From Dendrocalamus latiflorus (lineage: Eukaryota; Streptophyta; Magnoliopsida; Poales; Poaceae), in contig CM029632.1 in assembly GCA_017311315.1 (NCBI GenBank), forward strand, positions 12,547,014 to 12,611,013: 64,000 nt of DNA, given 5' to 3'. Position 1 is the first letter of the stretch. Each line of letters starts with the position of its first letter. This document shows, piece by piece, positions 45,898-57,260 of the stretch. The notes under the pieces were generated by a model. The model saw only the letters and a list, made by a program, of their open reading frames with translations, was not told the origin of the DNA and ran no database searches. Both the position numbers and the translations under genes were made by a program.

Positions 45898-46230
45898 GCC
45901 TGAATAAATAAGAAGTGTTGGAGCACCTTGATGTTAGGACGTGCTACCGCTCCAGTATAAAGAGAAGTTAGCAATTAGCATTGAAGAAACGACAAACCCC
46001 TAAAATGTCAAGCAACAAAGTGACGCTAGCTGCAAGCTATCCAAAAGAACAAGGTCTCCTGTGTGGTGTTTTCTCCAAGTGTTGATCCGCTTTGGTTTGG
46101 ATGTCCTCTCTTCGAATGGCTCCAAGGAAAGGGCGTAGTACCAAGCGGTACTCTAGAACCTATGCTAGCCAGCTTGTTCCCACCTCCTTCTTTCTACTCC
46201 ACCCGAATCTCGGGGACGAGATTCATGTTA

Positions 46231-46244
46231 AGGGGGGTAGGATC
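46231..46244 (+). other. polypurine tract
   Basis: AGGGGGGTAGGATC directly abuts the 3' LTR start (46245). It is preceded by CTCGGGGACGAGATTCATGTTA, wording commonly seen at the end of Tekay/Del-type gypsy polyproteins, which suggests descent from such an element. Confidence 0.9.
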
Positions 46245-49200
46245 TGTAACATCCCAATTAGGGAGCTAGTCTAATTTCAAAGAAATCTTAAAAACCTTTT
46301 AATCGTTTTTCCTGTGTCTCAAAAATTTTGGCGATATTTGAATGTCTCGATTTGATTTCCTGTCAAGAGCCCGATTAATAAAAATCAAAATCTTGGAATC
46401 AAGAACCAAGTTTGAAAATCTAGCGGAGAAAAAAAAACCAACTCTTCTTGAAAGACTTAATTTCAAGTTTGAATCAAAATCTGGAGATCTAAGACCAAGG
46501 TTAAAAATTTAAAAACCAATATAAAATCTTTCCCTCCAACTTACATATCCGGAAAATTCAAATTCTAAGAATTTAACAGATTTATTTCTCCGAAACCTGA
46601 TAAAGTTTAAAGTTAAATTGTACACACTAGAATTTGAACCAAGATTTCAAATCCAAAACCTAATTACAAATGTAAATCTGAAAATTAAAAATTCAGAATT
46701 TTTCCCTCAGATTTTGGGCCAGTCCTTTTCCTTCCCTCTCCCGGCCGCTTCCTTTTGCTTCCGGGCCGTTTCCTTTTCTTCTTCGGCCCGTTCGGCCTGC
46801 CTTCTCTTCCCCTCGTGTGGCCCGGCCAACCCACCCGCAGCCGACGCGCCTGCCTCCTGCTGCCTTCGTCTCCGCCTCCTCCCTGTTCCGCCGGCGCGCC
46901 GCTCGCACCATCTCCCCAGCCCGCGCCGCTCTCTCCGAAACAGCCGCCCGCAGCCCCTGGCGCTCGACGGCCCAGCTCGCGTCGCTCGCCCCGCCCCGGT
47001 CTCGCCCCGCCCCGGTCATTCCCCCCAGTCACATCCGCGCTAGCGCCCTACCACCAGCCTAGCTCCGCGCCACTCCCCTACGCCATGCCGCTACCCAGGC
47101 CGCCGGACGCGCCGCCCATTCCCCGCACTGCTCCTCCGGACGCGCCGCCCATTCCCCGCACTGCTCCGTCGGACGCGCCGCCCATGCCGGCAGTACCCCT
47201 ACCCACGTCGCGCCCATGCCGTCGCCATGCGTGCGCTCGCCTATAAAGGGGCCAGAGCTCGCCTCCCTTCCGCTCCTCCTCCTCCCACCGGCCGAGCACG
47301 GTTCGTGTCCGCCGCCATTACCGCCGCCGTTCCCTCCTCCCGCGGCCCCGGGCCGATTCTGCGCGGCAAGAGCGGCGCCTCGACGCCCCGAGGCCTTCCC
47401 CACCGTCGGCCGACTCCCTCCGCCGCCCAAGCTGTCCCGCCACGGCAACCCGACCGCGCCTTTGCCCGAGCTCGCCGCCAGCCCGCCTCGGCCTTCCTCC
47501 GGTCCGGCCAATCGTTCAGGTGAGCTCCTCGCCCTCCACTATTGCCCATGCTCAGCTCCCCTCCGTTCCCCTTCTTCTCCGGCCACCAGCGCCCAACCGG
47601 CTCCCCTCTGCCGTCCGCTCCCCTCTACCGCCGGCACGCCTTGGCGCGACCCCGACCGGAGCCGATGCGTCCTGGAGCATCCTCGTCGTCGGGGCAACTC
47701 ACTTCACTGGTCGCCACCGCCTCCCCGGCCGCTCCTCGCCGGCGTCGCCGCCGCCCAACTCTGGCGCCTGCCTCCTCTGCTCTGTCCTGTTCCCCCGTTG
47801 AAGACAGCACCCCTTTTATGTGATCTCCCTCTCTGGCATGACATGTGGGCCCAGCTGGCCAGTTGCTCAACTCTTCATCCTTTGGTTCAATGATAATTCC
47901 CTGTGTAAGAAATATCCATGCATGTATTGAAGTAATTTGTGCATGATAACAGGAATGAGCATGTATTTATAAGTTTATAATGAAAAGATTTAGGCAACTA
48001 AATTAAAAACTTAACATGGGATAACTATATGCCAGTTTAGGTTAATATACTAATCCCCATGTAAAACTAAGACAAGATCATACACGGTCTATTTTCAGAT
48101 AACAGGAAATCGACATGGGTTAAATGCATGTTGATGTTAACGAAATCAAATGTGTAAAACGAGTTAAAAGTTTCTCTCTTACAAATCAAATGTACGAGAA
48201 GTTGATCCTGATTGAGTAAGGATATATGTTGGAGCTTTATAACGAATATTTCGATGCTTTCAAACTTTACTCTAGAAACTCGAATAATACATTTAATCCT
48301 ATCTCGAGTAGTTTAGATACTATCCTTCCTCCATCGATCTAAATATATTTAAACAAATTAAGTAAATCAATTTAACATGATTTTGCCACATAAAATATTA
48401 ATCATAAATCGCTCATATCAAGAATCTTGTCATCGCACTCATTAGTACTTAAAATAGTCCTTGCCTCACATCCGAACCTCCACTCATTATCTCATAAATT
48501 CAAATGTAATAGTTGAAAATAACTAATACCAAAAGAAATAACTTCATCGAGGCAATCCCCGTTAATTCATGACTCACTCACTCAATAAAAGTCCGACTAT
48601 AAAAATGGAGTGGTTAATTAGTAAAATAACCAAACTTGTCCATAATAATAGTTGGTTAAATGATTAACTCCATACCTTAATTAAGTTGTTAAAAATATTG
48701 ATTCATTGTTTTGGCTGTTGCCATCTTAGATAAATAGTGCCGCATGAAATATCAAAGTTACACCGCGTATACAAATATACTCATCTTGCGTATCCGTATC
48801 CTAAAATCCTAAAATCATGTTTCTCTACACTACCCCCGATATTCTCTTTTATCTGTCCGTAAGCCTTGCCTGGCTCATGGAACTTTCTTGATAAATAGGA
48901 ATCGATGCAATCGAGCCTCGCAATTCCCCCAAATCGGCTAGGTTTGGCCACTACCTTTTTCCAGAATGGATAAATGCATGAAGGTAATTATTCATTTTGA
49001 ACTCCGTTCACCTAAAATTTTCCCTCACGGTAAAGCTATTCTGCCACCTCATTTCTTCGCCCAATTCATCTACCGTTGTGCTTACGGCGCACTAACCCGA
49101 ATCATCCTTCTATTCTCAAATCGTAATAAATGTATAATTTAAATTAACTTGGGCATTTAAAGTGTTTGGATTTATTTGGTCTTTCTTTTCTTTGCCGCGT

Positions 49201-50978
49201 ATTAGAATCCGAAGACTCAACAGGACGACGGGTTCGAACAAGACCAAGACTCGGGTAAAAGCGAGGACCAGTAAAAAGATTAAGATCAATGACTGAGCAG
49301 GCTTTGACTTAGATTAATCAAGGCCATGGTACCCCAAGCAAGGCAAGTCATCGCTTTGATCATATTGATCCTACATTTTATGCAAAACTATGTTCTTTTA
49401 AACTACCAACTTGCATGCCTAATTTGCTATGCAAATATATGTCAAAGCTTAAGGTAGCTACATGCCCACGTGATGCTGTATTAAATTTATTATGCCATCC
49501 TTTGATACTTGAATCACCTGATCCTTGTCACCATAGATATTAATGATAACTTTACTAGCTATAAGTCATATTAAATGCCATGCTAGTCTTGTCAAGTCCA
49601 GGGCACTAGTGGCCCTGATCATCAATCTTTAAATATGAAAACTGGTTTTGGGACAGTCACGGGATGTACGTGGCTGATTATTTGTGATAACTTAAGTTAT
49701 GCTTCTCAAAACCTTAAAAATCTGCTATACCAGTCTGGGCGGATGGTAAGAGTGGTGGGTGTGGATGTAGCACAAGGATTGTGGTCTGTGGAATGAACCG
49801 CCCGGACAAATTAAGGACTTAATCCTGTGATGACCCCTCCGTGTACAACAGTACAACCACAAGCTGGCAAATTGTAGGCTTGGCTGAATAATTTACTAGA
49901 CTCTCTAGCCATTTCACGGAGAACGTGTGTAGGTGGGTAATAAAATCCCCCGTGGAATGGGACATCGGATATAGGTGACGTCGCCGAGGCTAGCGTATGG
50001 TGGAGAGTGCAGTCCGAGTGCGCTAACCTGTGGTGGACATCCCGCACAACCTATGGGAGCAACCCCATAGGGGTGAGATGCTAGAGAGCGAGGTATTGTA
50101 AAGGCCTCGTGGTAGTCTCTCGATCTGCATGGCTAAGGAATCATGTAGAACCATCGGGACGATTACCTCTTATGGGTAAAGATGTACAGACTCTGCAGAG
50201 TATACAACTATTCAAATAGCCGTGCCCACGGTCAAGGGCGGACACGGAAATCTTCCTCGAGTTAGTTCTATTTCAAAAATCTTTGTGGGTGGGACAAAAA
50301 CCTATCAGAGGGAGGTACTCTGATTTTGGGCTTTTTCCTGGAGGGACGTACTCCAGCGTGGTTGATAATATGGAAGTGGCATAAGGATCAAAAGCTAGCA
50401 TAGGTGGTTGGAACCATGTAATCGGTGGATGGAACCTACACCGTTATAAATATTGCACAATTTCAAACTCTTTAAAGCATGTTTATAAAATGCCAAGTTA
50501 TAGGAATTTTAATTATGAGTATTGCAAATGTCGCACTAAGCAAATAAAAGAACCTCAAGCCTCCTTTGACAACCTTGCATCTATTATTTTGCATCCTGTG
50601 TGGTGGCTTGCTGAGTATCATCGTACTCATTCTTGCTTAACTGCTATCATTCAGTCAGAAAGGAACTAAAGTCAAGCCCTGCGATGCCTAAAAAGGGTCG
50701 ACAGAGCTGGAAGACGATGAGGTCATGGATTAGGTCGCGAACCCCAGTTGGCTGCCTGTGGGCAAGTCCCGCGGGTCCCACCTGTGTGAAGTTTCCGCTG
50801 CTGCATTTTATCATTTTTCGGCCTAACCGGCCCATGAGTAAGTATTACTGTATTATTTACGCTTCCGCATGATATGTTTTCGATATACAGTAATGTATCT
50901 GTGAGCACTATCTACTGATCCGGGGAATAGTGCGGTGAATCACAGAGGATCTGGGTTTTGCTAACCCGAGGTCCGACA
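46245..50978 (+). repeat. 3' LTR, 4,734 bp
   Basis: Direct copy of 37581-42314 with the same TATA box (47242-47248), 33-bp units (47104-47190) and GC-rich leader. It ends CCGACA before the target duplication GCGAC. Near identity to the 5' LTR indicates a recent insertion. Confidence 0.96.
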
Positions 50979-50983
50979 GCGAC

Positions 50984-51235
50984 GATGCGGCATAGCCGGC
51001 CCAGCCCGACTTCAGTGCTCTCAGGCACGGAGGCACATTCGCAGGCAGGCGGTAGCCCTACCCCAGCGCCTCCTCTGACTGAGTCCTCTCCAGTCTCCAT
51101 GGCTTGCCCAGCGCCGCCCCCAGCCTCCTCTCCACGGCCTGGTGCCGCACCGTCGCCCCCCCACCTCCTCAGACTCCTCTCTAGGCTCCAGCAGCTTTGC
51201 TCACCGCCACCCCCACCTCCTCAAACTCCTCTCTA
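50984..51235 (+). other. GC-rich flank right of the LTR element
   Basis: Continues the pre-insertion sequence. CACCTCCTCA-ACTCCTCTCTAGGCTCCAGC occurs twice (about 51161 and 51208). Short Pro/Ser-rich frames occur but no recognised protein. Confidence 0.45.
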
Positions 51236-51647
51236 GGCTCCAGCCATGGTCGAAGTTGAAGGGTCATGGTCAAAGCCCAAACCTTGGTCGAAGAGGACAG
51301 TGGCCGAAGGGGCAGTGGTCGAAGTCGAAGGGTCATGGATGAAGTCGGTCTGTGGTCGAAGTCGAAGGGTCGTAGTTGAAGTGGGAAGTGGTCAACGTTG
51401 AAGGGCCGTGGTCGAAAGGGGCAGTGGTCAAGGGGAGCAGTGGTCGAAGTTAAAGATATGTGGTCGTCATCGAAGTCATGGTTGAATAGGGTAGTGGTCG
51501 ACATCGAAGAGCCATGGTCAAAGGGGACAACGGTTGAAGTGGGCAGTGGTCGACGTCGAAGGGGGCACTGCTCGAAGTCGCGGTCATGGTCGTAGTCGTA
51601 GCGCCCATAGATGTGGTCGAAGCGGTCATGGTTATAGTCGTAGCGCT
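51236..51647 (+). repeat. degenerate GTGGTCGAAG(T)CGAAGGG minisatellite
   Basis: Irregular units of roughly 15-25 bp built from GTGGTCGAAG, TCGAAGGG and GGGCAGTGG. It keeps open frames on both strands because it is low complexity. It ends at the UFC1-derived segment and resumes after it (51783-51945). Confidence 0.75.
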
Positions 51648-51782
51648 AACTCGGAGGGCACCTGCTGGTTTGTCCACAACCTCCACTGCTACGAGTTCCC
51701 CCTCCAATTAGACATCCTTGTCGCCTACCCCCAGGTCACCCCCGAGATCGAGCTCCCTACCCTCGACGGCAAGACCCACAAG
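51648..51782 (+). pseudogene. captured UFC1 exon fragment (45 codons)
   Basis: UFC1 is the E2-like enzyme that transfers UFM1 in ufmylation. The frame reads GTCWFVHNLHCYEFPLQLDI, then VAYPQVTPEIELPTLDGKTHK. This is the central strand-rich block of plant UFC1, recognised over 45 residues with only a few unusual substitutions. It stops just before the catalytic-Cys segment and lacks both the N- and C-terminal parts, so it cannot be an enzyme. Minisatellite joins it directly on both sides, so it looks captured by a transposon or moved by repair. The rest of the gene is not in this window. Confidence 0.85.
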
Positions 51783-51945
51783 GTGGTCAAAATCGAAGCC
51801 ATGGTCGAAGGAGATAGTGGTTGAAGGGGGCAGTGGTCGAATCGAAAGGGGCAATGGTTAAAGTCAGGGCTGTGGTCGAAGTCGGGGCCGAGCAGGCTGG
51901 CGTCGGCAGTCGGGCGCCAGGGCACAAGCGCACCGGAGGCCTACC
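51783..51945 (+). repeat. GGTCGAA-type minisatellite, right part
   Basis: Continues the 51236-51647 repeat (GGTCGAAGGAGATAGTGG, GGTCGAATCGAAAGGGGC, GGTCGAAGTCGGGGC), then runs into a short GC-rich stretch. Confidence 0.65.
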
Positions 51946-51950
51946 AATGT

Positions 51951-52460
51951 AAGACCACCAGTGATGGTCGACCGCTCCCGACCTACGATCACGTGTGATG
52001 GTCGATGGCTTTTAACTTACGACCATGAAGTGTGATCAACGACTTCTAATTTACAACCATAAGCACTGGTCAATGTGTTTCGACTTATGACCACGAGGTG
52101 TGGTTGATGTCTTCTGACTTACGATTACGAGCGTTGGTCGATGTGTTCTGACTTACAACCACGAGGTATACTCGATGGCTTCTGACTTACGACCACGAAC
52201 GATGGTCGTCAGCTTCCGATGTACGACCACAAGCCAATGTCGAAGGTTCCCGATTTAGGACCACAATCGATCGTCTGCCAACTTACGACCATCAATGATG
52301 GTCGATCACTCCCAATCTACGATCATACGCGATAGTCAACGGCTTCCGATTTACGACGACGAGGTGTGCCCGAGGGCTCCCAACCTACGACCACGAAGTG
52401 TGATCGATGTCTTCCAACTTATGACCACGAGGTGTGATCGGCGGCTTTCGACTTACTTGA
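51951..52460 (+). repeat. 34-bp minisatellite, about 15 copies
   Basis: Each unit is close to ACGACCACGAGGTGTGATCG followed by ATG-CTTC-GACTT. The period is 34 bp through about 510 bp, with one shortened unit near 52250. Units contain CGACCA and TGGTCG half-sites facing each other. Related wording recurs at 57100-58130. Confidence 0.9.
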
Positions 52461-53181
52461 CAGATTTAAAAACTTTTAGAACATATTTGTATGCATATTC
52501 TAAACATTTTTACCATCCATGAGTTTTAAAATATGCAGTATGATAAATTTTAAAAATCCGTAGCAACGTACGAACATTCAGCTAGTAAAGATAAACATGT
52601 CACAAATTGAAAAGTTAACTGCTACCTTGTTCTCTGTCTGCCAGGCTAGAATAGCATGCAAATCCGAACGGAGGGAGTGTGTTAGACATGCACACACTCG
52701 TTCTCGCATGTGCATATACTAACTTGCCACTTGTAATCAGCTGTCTCAGAAAAATAATACGCACCCAACACACGCTTCCGGAACACAACAAAAGAGGGGT
52801 AAACCACGTTGTAACAGCAAATGAACCACGACCTTGGCACGCTAGGTCAAAGAAGCGGCGACGCCTCCCGCTCGCCACGCACGCGCGTCCTGACAATCGG
52901 CAACGATCAGCCGCTCCGGGAAAGTCTCGAGCACCTCCGCATGCAAACTATGGAGCTGACACAATCACGCTCAGCTAGCTAGCGCCACTGACATATCCAC
53001 CGAACTAGCTGAAAGGAACGCACCGCGTTCGCACGCACATCGGTCTCACTCACATCACAGCACGGTCAGGTTTTTGAGAAAAGTTGAGGGGAAAAAAACA
53101 TGGAGGCTAAGCTACTAGCTAGGGGAGATCGAATTGGCGAGAAGAAGCGGTGTATCTATGTGCATTGCTGCTAGGATGGAA
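52461..53181. other. 3' flank of the MYB gene
   Basis: No gene supported. Part of it is presumably 3' untranslated region of the minus-strand MYB gene. A low-similarity frame at 52896-52615 has no recognised domain. Confidence 0.5.
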
Positions 53182-54272
53182 TCAGACCCAGTCGTCTTGA
53201 TCGAAGCCACCGCCTGGGTAGTACTGGTCGAACGGATCGACGCCTAAGCCGCCGGCGCCGGGGATGAAGCCGTCCCAGCCCATGTCCATGATACCATCCA
53301 TGCCGAACAGGTACAAGGGCTCCGGCCACTCCGCCACGTCGACTCCAGACAACGCCGAGGCAGCCGATGCCGAGGAGGAGCAGGACGGCGAGACCACCGA
53401 GGCAGGGGAAACAGAGCAGTTGCTCGTGGCCGCCGCCGGCGGCGGCTGCGACGGTGGCGCCGTGATCTCGTGTGGCTGGATCATCGGCACCGCCGACTCC
53501 TCCTCCACCGCCTCCTGCCGCAAGGGCTCACCGCCGTGCTGCTGAGGCGGCGGCTCTTGCAGCTGCGGGGGCTCTTGCTGCGGCGGCGGCAACTGCTGTT
53601 CCAGCTCCTGCGTGGGAGTAGGGGCCTCCTCCAAGGACCGGTGCGTGACGGGGTCGATGCCCATCTTGCGGAGCTTCTTCCTGATGTGGGTGTTCCAGTG
53701 GTTCTTGATCTCATTGTCCGTCCTCCCGGGAAGCCTCGCTGCGATCTTGGACCACCTGCACGCGCGCGCAAAAACACACGAAACAAACAACCGATTGGTT
53801 GGTCATCCGTGACGAGATCGAAAGCCTGAAACTCGAGCCGCATGCTGAACGAAAGGCGCAAAAACGCCAAGAATTTTGTGATCTGCACACACTCACCTGT
53901 TGCCGAGCTGCGCGTGCAGGTCGATGACGAGCTTCTCCTCCTCGTCGGAGAGGAGCCCCCTCTTGAGGTCCGGCCTCAGGTAGTTGGTCCACCGCAGCCT
54001 GCAGCTCTTCCCACACCTCAGCAACCCTGCAACGCACAATCACACGCACGCACACGCAGTCACAGATGCGTGTAAGGTTACATTGCACGCATGGCGTTCG
54101 TGCATGTACGGATGGAGCAGGGGATTCGGGCCACCTCACCTGCGAGCTTGGGGACGACGCGCCAGCAGCAGTGGCCGTGGGTGAGGAGGAAGCCGACGAG
54201 CTTCTGGTCCTCCTCCGCCGTCCACGGCCCCTTCTTCAGGCCCACCTTGTCGCAGCACGGCTGCCTCCCCAT
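53182..54272 (-). CDS. R2R3-MYB transcription factor (MYB20/43/85/42-like)
   Basis: Nuclear DNA-binding regulator. Exons 54272-54140, 54026-53897 and 53755-53182 with GT-AG introns of 113 and 141 bp give 278 residues. The ATG opens MGRQPCCDKVGLKKGPWTAEED, the standard start. R2 (about 14-61) has Trp17, Trp37 and Trp57; R3 (about 67-112) has Leu70 at the first Trp position, normal in plants, then Trp89 and Trp108. Intron positions (Gly45, Arg88) are those of this family. The tail is Gln/Pro-rich (about 120-160), Ser/Ala-rich, then acidic, ending FDQDDWV. The GHCCWR and LRKMGIDPVTH wording fits the MYB20/43/42/85 (ODORANT1-like) clade, linked to lignin and secondary-wall control; clade is by recognition. 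It is the only intact host gene here. Confidence 0.95.
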
Positions 54273-54446
54273 CTCCCTCTACCTCCTTCCCTCCCCCTTC
54301 CCTCTCCCTCCCCTCCAAACAAACAGCAGGTGCTAATGGAAGGAAACGACTAGATCGCTCTGCTCTGACCTGGGAACTGGGAGTCGCTGCTCTGTGTGAC
54401 GACGGCCTGCCTGTCTGTTCCAAGTAAGATCGGTGCACCGGAGTTG

Positions 54447-54457
54447 CATTTATAGAG
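54447..54457 (-). promoter_or_regulatory. TATA box of the MYB gene
   Basis: The minus strand reads CTCTATAAATG about 175 bp upstream of the MYB start codon, with a CT-rich leader between. Distance and context fit a plant core promoter. Confidence 0.7.
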
Positions 54458-54641
54458 AGAGGAGGGCCAGGTCAGGCCACAGTGGAGAGAGAGAGAGGTG
54501 GGGTTGCGATGCGAGCGACGCGCACGTGGCGGGAGGAGAGTGCGGGGCGAGTCGTACGTGTGAGCCTGTCTCTGAGGGCGCCATGCCTACGGTGACTGTC
54601 CGGGTTGGGCTCCGGTAGCAGCATGCAACTCATGCTTCTGT

Positions 54642-54727
54642 CCGTCCTTTTCTCGAGTAAAATAGATTTGAGTAGTAACTTCCTTTCTCTCCGTCCTTTT
54701 TCCGAGTAAAATAGATTTGAGTAGTAA
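54642..54727. repeat. 49-bp direct duplication upstream of the MYB promoter
   Basis: CCGTCCTTTT-TCGAGTAAAATAGATTTGAGTAGTAA occurs at about 54642-54678 and 54691-54727, spacing 49 bp, about 200 bp upstream of the MYB TATA box. Confidence 0.85.
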
Positions 54728-56673
54728 TTGAACCCTCCACAGTAAGCAAGGTTGTCAGGATAGTGATTTCAAGGAAGAATTGTTTTTTGTTCAACAAGAT
54801 CAAATCATAAGATTGGATCATAGAATCACGATTCTATCAGATTTTTAAAGTGTATATATTTTATATAAAAATTGAATTATGTTTCCAAATATGCAAGTTT
54901 ATGGTAGAATTTTTTAATTTAATTTTGTAATTTGAATACACATATCCATGTTATATTGAGTTAAGATTGATTTTGAAACTTATTTAATTATTTTTTAATA
55001 AACTACTAATATAAAAGTGCAAGATATCAAAGATAATACTTTTTTACCTAGAACAACATCTAAACAACAAAAATAAAGCAAATTAAACTAGTATAACTTA
55101 AACTAGCAAGAGATAATATCAAATTTTATATTCTAATATAGTTTATTGTCAAGATCGTGATCATACTGCGATCCTACCCGATCCTAACGATTCTACGAGT
55201 TAAATCACGATCCCACTGTGATACTGTCACATCCCAACTGCTTATTCAAAAAATTTCAGTGAAAAAATTATTAATTTTTTTTTAAAAAAAAGTGTTATTT
55301 GGTTTGCCTGAATTTCAAAATTTTATTTGCCTACTTTTCTACTCTTAACAAGGCTTTTCTTTTGAAAACATAATTTGATTAAGATCAGGTTAATATTACT
55401 AAATAAATGGTATTTTGAAATTCTATAAAAATCATATTTCAACTTAATTATTTTAACACATTTGGCTTTTATCTGGATTTTCTGTGAATTTTCTGGAATT
55501 TAAAAAATTAATTTCAAAGCTAAAAAAGTATTTTGTAAAAATTCAAAGGCCAACTTTAAGTTGGAAATATTTTCCTACGTCTAAAATAATTTCTATGATT
55601 TTTTGGATTTTATTTGCTATTTTCTAAGTGTTTTTAAAGTTCCCTAGCTTTTCTAAAATTTAAAATGAATTTAAAACTCAACCTCCTCCCAAGCCGACAT
55701 GTGTCTGGCCCGGATCATCCCCATCACCTCGTGGACGCATCCCGTGTGTTCGATCTCATTTGTTCCCTCTCTCTCTCTCTCTCTTTAGCCGACAGTCATG
55801 ATCGTTCTTTGTGCCGCGTGTTATTCATCTGTCGCCTCTCCCTATTCTTCTCTTTCTTCTCACCGACTAGTAGGGCCCTCCTGTCATCTCTTTCCTTGCT
55901 CTTCTTCTTCCCCAGCCGACGTCATTGATGCCCCCTCCGAGCTCTTAATAGCCAGCCGTTACTTCTCATTAGCTGAAGCAAATGCGGCCATTAAAGACCC
56001 CCATCATTCCCCACTCACTCCACCGATTATTCCCGCCTTAAAACCTCGTCATCAATCGCAGTAGTGCGCCACTATCGTGTCATTAACTCCGGAGTACTGT
56101 AGCAGTCGGAGACCCCGAGTACATGTAGAAGTCAGAACGTCCGAGTATGTGTTGAAGTCAGAGCGTCCGAGTATGTGTTGAAGTCGGAGCGTCTGAGTAC
56201 ATGTTGAAGATGTTCCATCCGAGTACAAAGAGTGGCCATAAGTCGTAAGTCGAGTATCAACGAGTTATTGTAGCAGGGAAGCGGTCAGAAGTTGTAAGTC
56301 GAGTATTGACCAGTTACTGCAGTAGGAAGGCGAGTTGGAAGTCGTAAGTCGAATATCGACTGTAGAAGTCGTGTCCACCAGTTGTGGGTTGCATGTAGTT
56401 GGTTAGTGGAGCAATTTTTAGGGGTTGTGTTCATAAGTGTAGGCCACTTTCTATCCAGATGTGGGTTGGCATGTACATGGGGATCATGGCTAGAAGTGTC
56501 AGGAATTTTGTTAGCCTATTTGCTTGTAACCAAAGACTATAAATAAGAAGATAAAATAGAAAAGCTGCACGGCATTACATAGCACCAAACTCTCATGTGT
56601 CTCTGAGTTGATCAAAAGTGTTCGCATGTGTTGTGTCCACAGAATGTGTGCATTCTTGCTCGTCCTCTCTGCC

Positions 56674-56680
56674 TATAAAA
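56674..56680 (+). promoter_or_regulatory. TATA box of the solo LTR
   Basis: GCCTATAAAACCCC followed by a C-rich leader, paralleling GCCTATAAAGG in the 4.7-kb LTR. It lies about 1.45 kb from the LTR start, against about 1.0 kb in the other family. Confidence 0.55.
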
Positions 56681-57099
56681 CCCCTCCCCGAGCCCCTCCT
56701 ACTTGCATCGCTCCTTTCCCGCCCCTCATTCCCTTCTCTCGTGCGCTCGAGCCCCTCCACATTGTACCCCCCTCTCTCTGCCCATCAGTGGAGCATCGGC
56801 GAGAAATTGCCAACACCTTGGCCTGAACAGTGCATCGCTGACGCTATCCCCCCATCACTGAGCCCGTGTGATCGTTTGTCGCCCCTCCACTGAGCAAGCC
56901 TACCACCAGAGCCCCATCACCGCCGACGCCATGCACTACTACAGCTTCTTCCTCGCCACCGACCAATTTTAGACTCCCTCAAAATCCATGTCAAGGTGGG
57001 ATGGCACTGTTGGAGCTGATCTCACTCAACTCCTCTCTCTGTATCTTTCAACTGCTACAGTCTTCTTTGACTACTACAGTTCTTTTTTGACTACTATAG

Positions 57100-57260
57100 T
57101 CTTTCACGACCACAGCCTCTCACGACCACTGCTGCTCACGGCCACTGCAGCTCATGAGCACTACTGCTCATGACCACTGTCGCTCACGACCACAGCAACT
57201 CATGATCACTACCGTTCACGACCACTGCCACTCACGACCACTACCGCTTATGACAACTGC
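57100..57260 (+). repeat. CTCACGACCACTGC-type short tandem array
   Basis: About eight irregular units of roughly 18 bp (CTCACGACCACTGC, CTCATGACCACTG, CTTATGAC) in the solo LTR leader region. It shares the CGACCAC core with the arrays at 51951-52460 and 57850-58125. Confidence 0.75.

Larger units (their letters stand above)
37581..50978 (+). mobile_element. complete non-autonomous LTR retrotransposon (LARD-like), 13.4 kb
   Basis: Two LTRs of 4,734 bp (37581-42314 and 46245-50978, constant offset 8,664) enclose a 3,930-bp interior. A perfect 5-bp duplication GCGAC flanks the element (37576-37580, 50979-50983). LTRs start TGTAACATCCC and end GTCCGACA. Primer site and polypurine tract are in place. 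The interior has no capsid, protease, RT, RNase H or integrase; its one long frame encodes a six-zinc-knuckle protein. LTR size and interior size resemble the large retrotransposon derivatives (LARDs) described in grasses. The termini resemble Tekay/Del-type gypsy elements, which would be the likely helpers. Confidence 0.96.

Noticed and set aside
53470..54353. Plus-strand frames over the MYB exons
   Set aside because: Antisense shadows of the spliced minus-strand MYB gene.
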